Part shown: piece after piece, positions 45,170-52,945 of the stretch | Position numbering within the stretch: position 1 is the first letter of the stretch | Layout: every line of letters begins with the position of its first letter | Assembly (NCBI RefSeq): GCF_001005085.2 | Contig: NZ_LBMU02000015.1 | Coordinates: 84,200 to 148,199 of the forward strand | DNA length: 64,000 bases | Direction of reading: 5' to 3' | From: Streptomyces humi | GTDB taxonomy: Bacteria > Actinomycetota > Actinomycetes > Streptomycetales > Streptomycetaceae | Made by a program: the position numbers and the translations under genes | The notes under the pieces: generated by a model | The model's database searches: none | What the model was told of the DNA's origin: nothing | Seen by the model: the letters and a program-made list of their open reading frames with translations, nothing else

Positions 45170-45562
45170 ATGTCGCTGGACGTCTCCCCGCAGCTGCTCG
45201 CCGAAGCCGAGAACGGCGCGGTGCGGGAGGAGGACTTCGTGGAAACCGTCCGTACGTCGCTGCCGTACGCGTACGACCTGATCGACCGGCTCAGCACCGA
45301 ACTGCGCGCCGGAAACGTCGAGTTCGCCGACAACCAGACGCCGCCGCCGTCGGAGCGGGAGCGCGGGCAGCTGCTGCGGGCGCTGTCCTCCGACGCGATC
45401 CGGGGCAGCCTGGAACGGCACTTCGGGGTCGCCCTCGCCTTCCAGAACTGCCACCGGGTCGCGGTGTTCCCGCCGGAGGCCCGGGGCGGCCGGACGCACC
45501 TGCGCTTCACCTCGACGCGCGCGCAGATCCTCAACCAGTCCCCGGAGTTCCGCGACTGCTGA
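45170..45562 (+). CDS. Conserved small protein paired with the ATPase
   Basis: The 130-aa protein (SLDVSPQLLAEAENGAVREEDFVETVRTSLPYAYDLIDRLSTEL) has no motif I can assign. It holds a Cys in FQNCHRVAVFP and another as its last residue (EFRDC), possible metal ligands. It follows the CooC-like ATPase in the same direction and is likely its partner or client. No signal peptide or membrane segment was seen. Confidence 0.75.
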   Translation: MSLDVSPQLLAEAENGAVREEDFVETVRTSLPYAYDLIDRLSTELRAGNVEFADNQTPPPSERERGQLLRALSSDAIRGSLERHFGVALAFQNCHRVAVFPPEARGGRTHLRFTSTRAQILNQSPEFRDC

Positions 45563-45610
45563 CCCGGCGGCGCGCATCCCGGGCGGAGAACGGGCCGGCC
45601 CGTTCTCCGC

Positions 45611-46579
45611 TCAGCCGGAGACGAGTTCGGCGAACCGCTCCGCTCCCACGTTGCCGCCGGAGAGGATCACACCGACGCGGCGCGGCAGCGGTGTCACCCG
45701 GTGGGCGAGCAGCGCGGCCAGACCACTGGCGCCGCTGGGCTCCACGACGGTCTTCAGCCGCTCGAAGGCGAACCGCATCGCGTCCCGGATCTGGTCGTCG
45801 CTCACCAGCGAAATGCCGTCCACCAGGCGCTGGTTGACGGAGAAGGTCAGCTCGCCGGGGATGTCCGCGGCCTGGCCGTCGGCGATGGTCCGGGGCACCG
45901 GGACGGACACCCGGCGGCCCGCCTCCAGGGACCGCCTGGTGTCGTCCCCGGCCTCCGGCTCGACCCCGACGACCCGGATCCCCGGCAGCAGCCCCTTGGC
46001 GGCGGTGGCGCTGCCGGCGATCAGCCCGCCGCCGCCGACCGGCACCACCAGGGCATCCAACTCGCCTACTTCCTCGATGAGTTCCAGAGCGGCGGTGCCC
46101 TGGCCCGCGATCACGTGGGGGTGTTCGTACGGCGGGACCAGAGCGAGGCCGCGGTCGGCGGCGAGGGCCTCGCCGATGGCGACCCGGTCGCCGGTGTAGC
46201 GGTCGTAGGTCACGATCTCCGCGCCGTATCCGGCGGTCGCGTCCAGCTTCGCGCGCGGGGTGTCCTCGGGCATCACGATGACGGCGGTGGTGCCGAGTTC
46301 ACGGGCGGCGAGGGCGACGGCCTGGGCGTGGTTGCCGGAGGAGTAGGCGGCGACCCCCCTGGCCAGCTGCTCGGCGGACAGCCGGGACACGGCGTTGTAG
46401 GCGCCCCGGAACTTGAACGCGCCGATGCGCTGGAGGTTCTCGCACTTCAGGAAGACCTCGGCGCCGACCAGCGCGTCCAGGGTGCGCGAGCGCAGCACGG
46501 GGGTGCGGTGGGCGACCCCCTTGATCCGCGCGGCCGCGTCGTGCACGTCCTGGAGGGTCACGGGCGGGGTGTCGGGCAT
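45611..46579 (-). CDS. PLP-dependent threonine/serine dehydratase-like ammonia-lyase
   Basis: The 322-aa protein has the fold-type II PLP motifs: KCENLQRIGAFKFRGAYN with Lys56, SSGNHAQAVA, and the phosphate loop VGGGGLIAG. It lacks the C-terminal ACT domain, so it is the catabolic, short type (threonine dehydratase, 3-hydroxyaspartate ammonia-lyase or serine racemase-like). It is divergent from a DauR-like regulator, a regulator type known to control D-amino-acid breakdown. That favours a role in amino-acid or hydroxy-amino-acid catabolism. Confidence 0.88.
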   Translation of the reverse strand: MPDTPPVTLQDVHDAAARIKGVAHRTPVLRSRTLDALVGAEVFLKCENLQRIGAFKFRGAYNAVSRLSAEQLARGVAAYSSGNHAQAVALAARELGTTAVIVMPEDTPRAKLDATAGYGAEIVTYDRYTGDRVAIGEALAADRGLALVPPYEHPHVIAGQGTAALELIEEVGELDALVVPVGGGGLIAGSATAAKGLLPGIRVVGVEPEAGDDTRRSLEAGRRVSVPVPRTIADGQAADIPGELTFSVNQRLVDGISLVSDDQIRDAMRFAFERLKTVVEPSGASGLAALLAHRVTPLPRRVGVILSGGNVGAERFAELVSG

Positions 46580-46621
46580 GTTCGTCCTCCGGTTCGACGT
46601 CAGTCGTCTAGAATTATTGTC

Positions 46622-46645
46622 TATCATCTGGACGCAAAGTCCAGA
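46622..46645 (+). promoter_or_regulatory. -10 hexamer and operator-like palindrome between dehydratase and DauR-like genes
   Basis: TATCAT (46622-46627) is followed at once by tctggac-gcaaa-gtccaga (46627-46645), a perfect 7-bp inverted repeat. It lies in the AT-rich 88-bp divergent gap and is a natural binding site for the DauR-like regulator. Confidence 0.55.
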
Positions 46646-46667
46646 CCCGACCGGAGCGGGGGCACCG

Positions 46668-47351
46668 ATGCCACACGGATCGGCACGAGAGGCGGGCGGC
46701 GAGGCCGCGGTCCGGGCCGAGCAGGACGCGATCATCGCGGCGCTGGCTCCGGTCGTCGACGGGATCGTGGCGACCTTCGGGTCCTTCTGCGAGGTCGTGG
46801 TCCATGACTTCCGCCGCCCGGAGCGGTCGGTCGTGGCCATCGCCGGATCGGTCACCGGCCGGGTGGTCGGCGGGTCGATGAGCGAGATCGGCATGAAACT
46901 GCTGGCGGCCGGCGACCGGGCGGACGACGAGCTGAACTACCTGACCCGCACCGGAGAGGGGAAGCTGGTCAAGTCCTCCACGATGGTGCTGCGCGACTCG
47001 GCCGGCACCGCGTTCGGGGCACTGTGCGTGAACCTGGACGTCACCGCCGTGAACCAGGTGCACGCCCTGGTCGGCGGACTGGCCGGGGTCGCCGCCGTTC
47101 CCGGGGCGCCGCCGACCACCACGTTCGGCGACGACGTCACCGCCGTGCTGGACTCGATCGTCGACGCCCGCCAGCTCCGCGAGCACAAGCCGTGGGACCA
47201 GCTCAGCCGCGCGGAGCGGGTCGAGCTGTTCGGTGACCTGGACCGGCAGGGCGTCTTCGCGGTGCGCGGCGCGGTGCAGCAGGTCGCCGCGCGCCTGGGT
47301 ATCTCCCGGGCCTCCGCCTACAACTACCTGGCCGCCACCCGCGCCGACTGA
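46668..47351 (+). CDS. YheO/DauR-like transcriptional regulator
   Basis: The 227-aa protein has an N-terminal YheO-type PAS domain (IIAALAPVVDGIVATFGSFCEVVVHDFRRPERSVVAIAGSVTGRVVGG, through GALCVNLDVTAV) and a C-terminal HTH_22 (GVFAVRGAVQQVAARLGISRASAYNYLAATR). DauR of Pseudomonas represses D-arginine catabolism. This member likely controls the divergent dehydratase gene. SD-like ggagcggggg precedes the ATG. Confidence 0.86.
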   Translation: MPHGSAREAGGEAAVRAEQDAIIAALAPVVDGIVATFGSFCEVVVHDFRRPERSVVAIAGSVTGRVVGGSMSEIGMKLLAAGDRADDELNYLTRTGEGKLVKSSTMVLRDSAGTAFGALCVNLDVTAVNQVHALVGGLAGVAAVPGAPPTTTFGDDVTAVLDSIVDARQLREHKPWDQLSRAERVELFGDLDRQGVFAVRGAVQQVAARLGISRASAYNYLAATRAD

Positions 47352-47392
47352 CCGGCCCGCCACCCACCCCGCGGCGGCCGCCTGCGGCCCGG

Positions 47393-48823
47393 TCAGCCGA
47401 TGTCGACGACGCGGGCCCACGCGGGCGGCGCGTCCGGTACGTAGCCGTCCTCGCTCCACGAGCCGCCGTACCCCCTCGGGAACAGGCCCACCACCGTCCG
47501 GCACGGCGGCTGCGTCTGCGGCCAGGGCGTCTGCCCGTCGGTCAGGGCCACCACCACGTCCGGTGCCGGACGGGCCCGCAGCGCTCTGGCGAAGCCCGCG
47601 CGCAGGTCGGTGCCGCCGCCGCCCACCAGCGGGATGCCCTCCGCCCGGCAGAGCGGGTGCGCGGTCCGGGCGGCCGCGTCGCAGGACACCACGGAGACCA
47701 GGTCCCGGCGGCCGCCGACGGCCCGCGCGATCGCCGCCACCTCCAGCAGGGCGGCGCCCAGTTCGGCGTCGCTGACCGACGCGGAGGTGTCGATGACGAC
47801 GCAGACCCGGGGCGGCCGGCGGCGCAGGCTGGGCAGGACCACGCCGGGCAGCGCGGCCGAGCGGCGCGCGGGGCGTCCGTAGCTGTAGTCGTCGCCGGCG
47901 CCCGCGGCCGAGACCGCCGAGCGGACCGCCGCGCCCAGCAACTCCCGCCAGGGCTGCGGCGGCTGGAAGGCCTCCTCGGCCCACCGCCGCCAGCCGTCCG
48001 GGGTGCTGCCCGGGCGGCCGGTGATGGCCTGCGCGACCCGGAACCTGACCCCGTCCCGCTCCTGTTCACTGAGTCCGTGCGCACCGTCGGGCCCCAGGTC
48101 CCACTCGCGCTCCCGGCCGTCGGCGCCGCTGCCGCAGTCGAGCCAGGTGAGGTCCTGCGTCAGCGGTCCGAGCCGGAACCGCCGCAGGTAGTCCTCCATG
48201 AGCAGGCCCTCGTCCAGCCTCAGCGTCCGCGGCCGGACCGCGCCGTCCGGCCGGGCCAGGCCGTCGCCGTACGCGTCGTCGTTGATCTCCAGGTCCGCCG
48301 CGATGTTCATCCGCAGCCGCTCGCCGGGGCCGGTCAGCCCGCGTTCCCGTGCCACCCGGTCGCTGCGGGTGTGGTGGTCGCGCAGCAGGTGGGACACCTC
48401 GTGCACCCACACCCCGGCCAGGTCCTCCACCGGCATCCGGGCCACGAAGGCGGGCGAGACGTAGCACCGCCAGTGCCGGTCGACGGCCATGGTGGGCACC
48501 TGCCGGGACGCCACGACGTGCAGCGCGAACAGGGCGGTGGCGAGGTACGGGCGGGCGCGGGCGGCCTGGAGCCGGGCGGCGTACAGCTTGTCCAGGTCCA
48601 GGGCGCCGCCCGTCGTGGCGGCGGTCGTGGTGGGGGCGGTGGTGGTGGGGGCGGCGGTCGTAGTGGGGGCGGTCGTAGTGGGGGCGGTGGTCGTGGTGGG
48701 CGCGGTGGTCGTGGTGGGCGCGGTGGTCGTGGTGGGCGCGGTGGTCGTGGTGGGCGCGGTAATCGTGCGGGCGGTTGTCGTAGGGGCGGTCGTCGCGGCG
48801 CCGCCCGTCGTGGCGGCGGTCAT
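47393..48823 (-). CDS. VWA-domain protein with HExxH metallopeptidase-like region (DUF2201 type) and Thr-rich head
   Basis: The 476-aa protein opens with about 72 residues of Thr/Ala/Pro repeats (TTTTAP units). A zinc-peptidase-like region follows (VWVHEVSHLLRDHHTRSD), then a VWA-like domain near the C-terminus (RVCVVIDTSASVSDAELGAALLEVAAIARAV, GGGGTDLRAGF, VVALTDGQTPWP) with a DxSxS metal-binding site. This is the DUF2201 pattern usually coupled to MoxR ATPases. Its ATG overlaps the MoxR stop. The role is likely co-chaperone or metal-site assembly with the ATPase; target unknown. Confidence 0.85.
   Translation of the reverse strand: MTAATTGGAATTAPTTTARTITAPTTTTAPTTTTAPTTTTAPTTTTAPTTTAPTTTAAPTTTAPTTTAATTGGALDLDKLYAARLQAARARPYLATALFALHVVASRQVPTMAVDRHWRCYVSPAFVARMPVEDLAGVWVHEVSHLLRDHHTRSDRVARERGLTGPGERLRMNIAADLEINDDAYGDGLARPDGAVRPRTLRLDEGLLMEDYLRRFRLGPLTQDLTWLDCGSGADGREREWDLGPDGAHGLSEQERDGVRFRVAQAITGRPGSTPDGWRRWAEEAFQPPQPWRELLGAAVRSAVSAAGAGDDYSYGRPARRSAALPGVVLPSLRRRPPRVCVVIDTSASVSDAELGAALLEVAAIARAVGGRRDLVSVVSCDAAARTAHPLCRAEGIPLVGGGGTDLRAGFARALRARPAPDVVVALTDGQTPWPQTQPPCRTVVGLFPRGYGGSWSEDGYVPDAPPAWARVVDIG
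48618..48800 (-). repeat. 18-bp tandem repeats encoding TTTTAP
   Basis: Four perfect copies of gcggtggtcgtggtgggc (plus strand; 48684-48755) are flanked by degenerate units. On the coding strand they encode Thr-Thr-Thr-Thr-Ala-Pro. The unit length keeps frame, so copy number can change without breaking the protein. Confidence 0.85.
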
Positions 48824-50040
48824 CGGGCCGCCCCCTGGGCCGTGACCCGTGCGGCGGCCCGGTCGGCGCGCCGGGAGACGGACACCGCTCCGGCGAGCCG
48901 CTCGACGGCCTCCGGTACGTCCCAGTCGTCCCGGCGCAGCGCGGCCAGGGTGGTGGCGGGGACCACGACCAGGTCGGGGGCGCCGGTGTCCAGGGCCCGC
49001 ACCAGCAGGGCCCAGGCGGCGTCCCAGCGGGCCCGGTCCGGTCGCTCGCGGACCGCGGCGACCACGCCGTCCAGCACGGCCTGCCGCAGGTCACCGCGTT
49101 CGGGCAGGTCGGCGGCGGCCGGGTCGGCGAGCAGCGTCTCGGGGTCGGGCAGTTCCAACCGGTCGACGCTCGCCAGCAGTTCGAGTCCCGGGCCGTCCCC
49201 GACGGTGCCCCGGACCAGCAGCGAGAGCACGTCACGGGAGGCACCGGCGGCGTGCGCGAAGGCGACCAGGCGCAGGGTCATGTCCCAGCTGCGGGGCGAC
49301 GGCCAGGCACCGCCGCGCCGGGTCTCGCCGCTGGGCAGGCGGTGGACGAGCGTGGGGCGGGTGGCGAGCAGTCCGCAGACCGCGCGGCGCGCGAAGTCCA
49401 CGGCGGCCGGCAGCCGGTCCGGGGCGAGCCGGGGCAGGGTCGCCCGCGGCCAGGTACCGCCGAGGCCGCGTACCACGACCTCGTGGTCGTGGGCCCACTG
49501 GAGGTGCACGAACCGGTTGGCCAGCGGCGGGCTCAGCTCCCAGCCGTCGGCCGCCGAGGACCGCGGGTTGGCGGCGGCCACGATCCGGACGCCGGGCGGC
49601 AGTCGCAGGGAGCCGACGCGGCGCTCCAGGACCAGCCGGAGGAGAGCGGCCTGCACGGCGGGCGGCGCGGTGGACAGTTCGTCGAGGAACAACAGGCCCC
49701 GGCCCGCCCGCACCAGCCGTACCGCCCAGTCCGGCGGGGCCATGGGGACGCCCTGGACGGCGGGATCGTCCCCCACGACGGGCAGCCCGGCGAAGTCGGA
49801 CGGCTCGTGCACGCTGGCGATCACCGTGGTCAGGGGCAGGTCGAGGGCGGTGGCCAGCTGCGCGATGGCGGCGGTCTTGCCGATGCCGGGCTCGCCCCAC
49901 AGCAGGACCGGCAGGTCGGCGGCGACGGCCAGGGTGAGCGCCTCCAGCCGGGTATCGGGGCGGGGTTCGGTGGCGGAGTCGCCGAGCAGCGTCAACAGGT
50001 CGTCGGCGATTGTGAGTTGGTCAGAGACGTGAATGGGCAT
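48820..50040 (-). CDS. MoxR-type AAA+ ATPase
   Basis: The 406-aa protein has Walker A LLWGEPGIGKTAAI, Walker B GLLFLDELSTAP, sensor-1-like IVAAANPRSSAADGWELSPPLANRF, and a helical lid. It is a MoxR-family remodelling ATPase that would activate the VWA protein encoded next, with which it overlaps by 4 bp. The three genes 51390-47393 run as one operon. Confidence 0.88.
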   Translation of the reverse strand: MPIHVSDQLTIADDLLTLLGDSATEPRPDTRLEALTLAVAADLPVLLWGEPGIGKTAAIAQLATALDLPLTTVIASVHEPSDFAGLPVVGDDPAVQGVPMAPPDWAVRLVRAGRGLLFLDELSTAPPAVQAALLRLVLERRVGSLRLPPGVRIVAAANPRSSAADGWELSPPLANRFVHLQWAHDHEVVVRGLGGTWPRATLPRLAPDRLPAAVDFARRAVCGLLATRPTLVHRLPSGETRRGGAWPSPRSWDMTLRLVAFAHAAGASRDVLSLLVRGTVGDGPGLELLASVDRLELPDPETLLADPAAADLPERGDLRQAVLDGVVAAVRERPDRARWDAAWALLVRALDTGAPDLVVVPATTLAALRRDDWDVPEAVERLAGAVSVSRRADRAAARVTAQGAAR

Positions 50041-50079
50041 GTCTGATCACCTTGGGGTGGGGAGGGCAGGGGGGCGGAG

Positions 50080-51390
50080 TCAGCGCCGGCTGGCGGGGCG
50101 GGGGCCGAGCCTCGGGTCGCGCGAGGGCCGGTGGCGGCGCGTGCGGACCGGGGCGGGGCGGGATCCGGCGAGGCCCGCCCGGTAGAGGCCGTACGCGATC
50201 CGGCGGCGCGCGGCCGACTCCAGTTCGTCCTTCAACGGGCCGTCCCGCAGGACGGCTTCGGGTCCCAGCAGCCCCTCGACGACGGCGAGCGCACCGGCGA
50301 CGTCCCCGTGGTCGAGGCGCTCGCGGACACCGGTGAGGCAGTCGGGGCGGCGGTGCGCCTCGTCGATCACCCGCAGACAGGGCAGCGGCGGGCCGCCGAG
50401 CGCCATCAGCAGTTCCTCGCGCCGCAGTTCGTCCGGGGAGTGGTCCAGCGCGGACAGCACGCCGTCGACCATGGCGATCCGGTGCCGGACGCCCCGGCAC
50501 TCCACGAGGGGCGGCTGCCCGGGCCGGTCCGGGTACGGCGCGCGGGCGGCCGGGGTGTGACCGGGTACGAGGGCGGTCGCGACCAGCGGATGCAGCCGGT
50601 CGGCGTCGATGAGCCCGGCGCGCAGCAGCTCCAGGTCGGGCGGCAGCGTGGTCGCCGCGTCGGGCAGCACGGCGACCACGCCGGAGCCGGGATCGCGACC
50701 GGTGGTCACGGTCCCGTCGGACGCGACACGCAGCGCGAGCCGCTGCCGGCCGCCCGGTCGCACGGCGACGGTCCCGCTGTCCAGCCCTTCGGAACGCAGC
50801 ACGATCCGGGCCTCGTCGGCCCAGCGGTGCGCGGCGCACAGCGAGAGCCGGTCGGCGCCCGCGCGGACCCGCAGGTCGGCGGCGGCACCGGAGTCCCAGA
50901 GATGGCGGTGCAGGTCGAACCGGTACCGCCGGCTGGGACGGGGGTGCGGATGGCCCCGGGCGGCGGGCCCGCCGAGGGTGCCGTCCCACAGCGCGAGGCT
51001 GACCCGCTGTCCGGCGTCGGCCCAGGCCGGCGGCGTCCGCGCCACCAGGTGCAGGGGTCTCGGTCCGGTGTCGTAGCGCGCCAGCGGCATGGTCAGCCCG
51101 GGGCGCAGCAGACCGTCGGGGGCGATCCTCGGCAGGTGCCAGCGCAGCAGGTCGGGGGCGAGCCGGCGCAGGTCGGCACGGATCCGGTCCCGGACGTCCC
51201 GGCCCGATTCGCGCGCCAGGGCACGGAGATCGAGGTCGACGTCGAAACCGGCGGCGGCGCAGGCCCCGGCCCAGTCCCCGGTGTGCCGCCGGGCGGTGGC
51301 GGTCTCGATCATGGCGGGCGGCACGGCGAACTCGCGCACGCGCCGCCAGAGAGTCAGGCGGGTGTCCCCGTCCGCGAGGTGAGTGGTCAT
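50080..51390 (-). CDS. Uncharacterised first gene of the MoxR-VWA operon
   Basis: The 436-aa protein has no motif that I recognise. Notable parts are REFAVPPAMIETATARRHTGDWAGACAAAGFDVDLD at the front, a middle with ordinary alpha/beta content, and a very basic Arg/Pro-rich C-terminus (the last 30 residues). Many Streptomyces MoxR-VWA operons begin with such a long unannotated protein, likely the adaptor or substrate. AGGTGAG precedes the chosen ATG; GTG 51396 is an alternative. It stands 39 bp before the MoxR gene. Confidence 0.75.
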   Translation of the reverse strand: MTTHLADGDTRLTLWRRVREFAVPPAMIETATARRHTGDWAGACAAAGFDVDLDLRALARESGRDVRDRIRADLRRLAPDLLRWHLPRIAPDGLLRPGLTMPLARYDTGPRPLHLVARTPPAWADAGQRVSLALWDGTLGGPAARGHPHPRPSRRYRFDLHRHLWDSGAAADLRVRAGADRLSLCAAHRWADEARIVLRSEGLDSGTVAVRPGGRQRLALRVASDGTVTTGRDPGSGVVAVLPDAATTLPPDLELLRAGLIDADRLHPLVATALVPGHTPAARAPYPDRPGQPPLVECRGVRHRIAMVDGVLSALDHSPDELRREELLMALGGPPLPCLRVIDEAHRRPDCLTGVRERLDHGDVAGALAVVEGLLGPEAVLRDGPLKDELESAARRRIAYGLYRAGLAGSRPAPVRTRRHRPSRDPRLGPRPASRR

Positions 51391-51478
51391 CAGCACTCAC
51401 CTGGCGTGGACGGGACCCCCAATCTGTGAACAGAGTGAGTGGTCATCGCCGGGAGCATACGGTGGTCCGGCGCCGGCC

Positions 51479-51660
51479 GGCCAGGTATTTACGGCCAGGT
51501 GTCCACGGGCCCGTATTCACGGTCACGTATTTGCGGTCCCGTGTTCACGGCCACGCATTCACAGTCACCTATTCACGGCCACGTGTTCACGGCCACGTGT
51601 TCACGGCCACGTGTTCACGGCCACGTGTTCACGGCCACGTGTTCACGGCCACGTGTTCAC
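51479..51660. repeat. 14-bp tandem repeat array, 13 copies
   Basis: Thirteen units of ggccacgtgttcac stand in direct repetition with no spacers. The last six (51577-51660) are identical, while the seven on the left drift to forms like ggtcacgtatttgc. Each perfect copy holds CACGTG and GGCC palindromes. The array fills most of the 377-bp divergent region between the MoxR operon and the ECF sigma gene. No promoter hexamers are convincing in it. Confidence 0.92.
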
Positions 51661-51767
51661 CGGCCGGTCGGCGCGTGACGTGGATCACCCCGGCCAGGTG
51701 CAGCGTTCCACCGCCCCCAGGGCCTTCTCCCAGGTGTAGGCAGCCGGGGAGAGCGGGGACCGTGGGA

Positions 51768-52274
51768 ATGGAGCAGGCTCGGGCCGGTGAGTACGACGAG
51801 TTCGTGGCGGCCCGTTGGTCGGGGTTGTTCCACCTGGCGCGTCTGCTCACCGGTGGCGATCGGCATCGGGCCGAGGATCTGTTGCAGGAGTCCTTGGTCA
51901 AACTGTGGTTCGTCTGGCCGAAGATCGCCGACGAGGCGCCGGAGGCGTACGTCCGCAAGGTGCTCGCCCGGGCGGCGGCCCGCTCGGCGCGGCGGCGGTG
52001 GTGGGGGGAGCGCCCCGTCGAGGAGCTGCCGGAGGTCGCGGCGGCCGGTGACATCTCGGCGGCCGTCGCCGAGCGTTCGCGTCTGGAGGCCGCGCTCGCG
52101 CTGCTGACCCCGCGGCAGCGGGCCGCGGTGGTCCTGCGCTACTACCAGGACCTGCCCGACCGGCAGGTCGCCGAGGTGCTGGGCTGCCCGGTGGGCACCG
52201 TCCGGTCGCACGCGGCACGCGGTGTGGCCCGGCTGCGTGAGCTGCTGGCGGACGCCATCGAGCCGGTGGGGTGA
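51768..52274 (+). CDS. ECF sigma factor, SigE family
   Basis: The 168-aa protein has sigma region 2 (FVAARWSGLFHLARLLTGGDRHRAEDLLQESLVKLWFVWPKI) and region 4 (LEAALALLTPRQRAAVVLRYYQDLPDRQVAEVLGCPVGTVRSHAARGVARLREL). This short form with the 'RWSGL...LLTGGDRHRAEDL' pattern is the SigE70-like Streptomyces group. It is followed 10 bp later by a single-pass membrane protein that may control it. GTG 51762 is an alternative start. Confidence 0.88.
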   Translation: MEQARAGEYDEFVAARWSGLFHLARLLTGGDRHRAEDLLQESLVKLWFVWPKIADEAPEAYVRKVLARAAARSARRRWWGERPVEELPEVAAAGDISAAVAERSRLEAALALLTPRQRAAVVLRYYQDLPDRQVAEVLGCPVGTVRSHAARGVARLRELLADAIEPVG

Positions 52275-52284
52275 GGGAGAGGAC

Positions 52285-52863
52285 ATGGATCACTTCGAGC
52301 GGCAGTTGACGCGGCTGATGCACGACGACCGGGAACCGGCGGCGTTCGGACCCGGGCAGCGGGACCGGCTGCGGGCCGGGGTGCGGGCGCGGCGGCGCGT
52401 GCGGGCGGCCCGGCGGGCGGCCGGGAGTGCCCTCGCGGTCGCGGGTCTCGGCCTCGGTCTGTTCCTGTGGCCGCACTCCGGCACCCCGGACGAGCCCGGC
52501 GCACCGCACCCCCGCCCCGCGACCGGACCCAGCACCGGTACGACACCGGCCCCGACCCTCTCCCCCAGCAGCCCGCCCACCGCCACCGTCTCGGGCCCGT
52601 CGTCCACGGGCACGACCGCGCCCGGCGAAACCCCGTCGGCCACCGGCGGCCGGACCGACTCACCCTCGCCGCCCTCGTCCGCGACGGCCACGGCGACCCC
52701 GGACGCGGGCGGCGGCCACAGCGCGTCGCAGGGCACGTCAGGGCACTCGACCACCACCACCTCTCCGCCGTCGGCGCCCGCGTCCGGGAGTGCCACCCCC
52801 TCCGAAGGCGCCTCGGCCGCCGGCTCGACCGGCACCGCCGGCCAGACCGGCTCGGACGGCTAG
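52285..52863 (+). CDS. Single-pass membrane protein paired with the sigma factor
   Basis: The 192-aa protein has a short cytoplasmic part (MDHFERQLTRLMHDDREPAAFGPGQRDRLRAGVRARRR), one membrane segment (AAGSALAVAGLGLGLFLWP) and about 120 residues rich in Ser, Thr, Pro and Gly outside. The position directly behind an ECF gene suggests an anti-sigma factor, but no zinc-binding HxxxCxxC is present. gggagagg precedes the ATG. Confidence 0.78.
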   Translation: MDHFERQLTRLMHDDREPAAFGPGQRDRLRAGVRARRRVRAARRAAGSALAVAGLGLGLFLWPHSGTPDEPGAPHPRPATGPSTGTTPAPTLSPSSPPTATVSGPSSTGTTAPGETPSATGGRTDSPSPPSSATATATPDAGGGHSASQGTSGHSTTTTSPPSAPASGSATPSEGASAAGSTGTAGQTGSDG

Positions 52864-52945
52864 CGCGCGGTTCTCCCGCCTTCACCCCACCGCCGGGTGC
52901 GCCTTCGGCACGCCCCGAGAACGAGTACGAATGCGAAGAAAAGCC

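Noticed and set aside
51479..51660. CRISPR array
   Set aside because: The 14-bp units are contiguous with no spacers and no cas genes are present.
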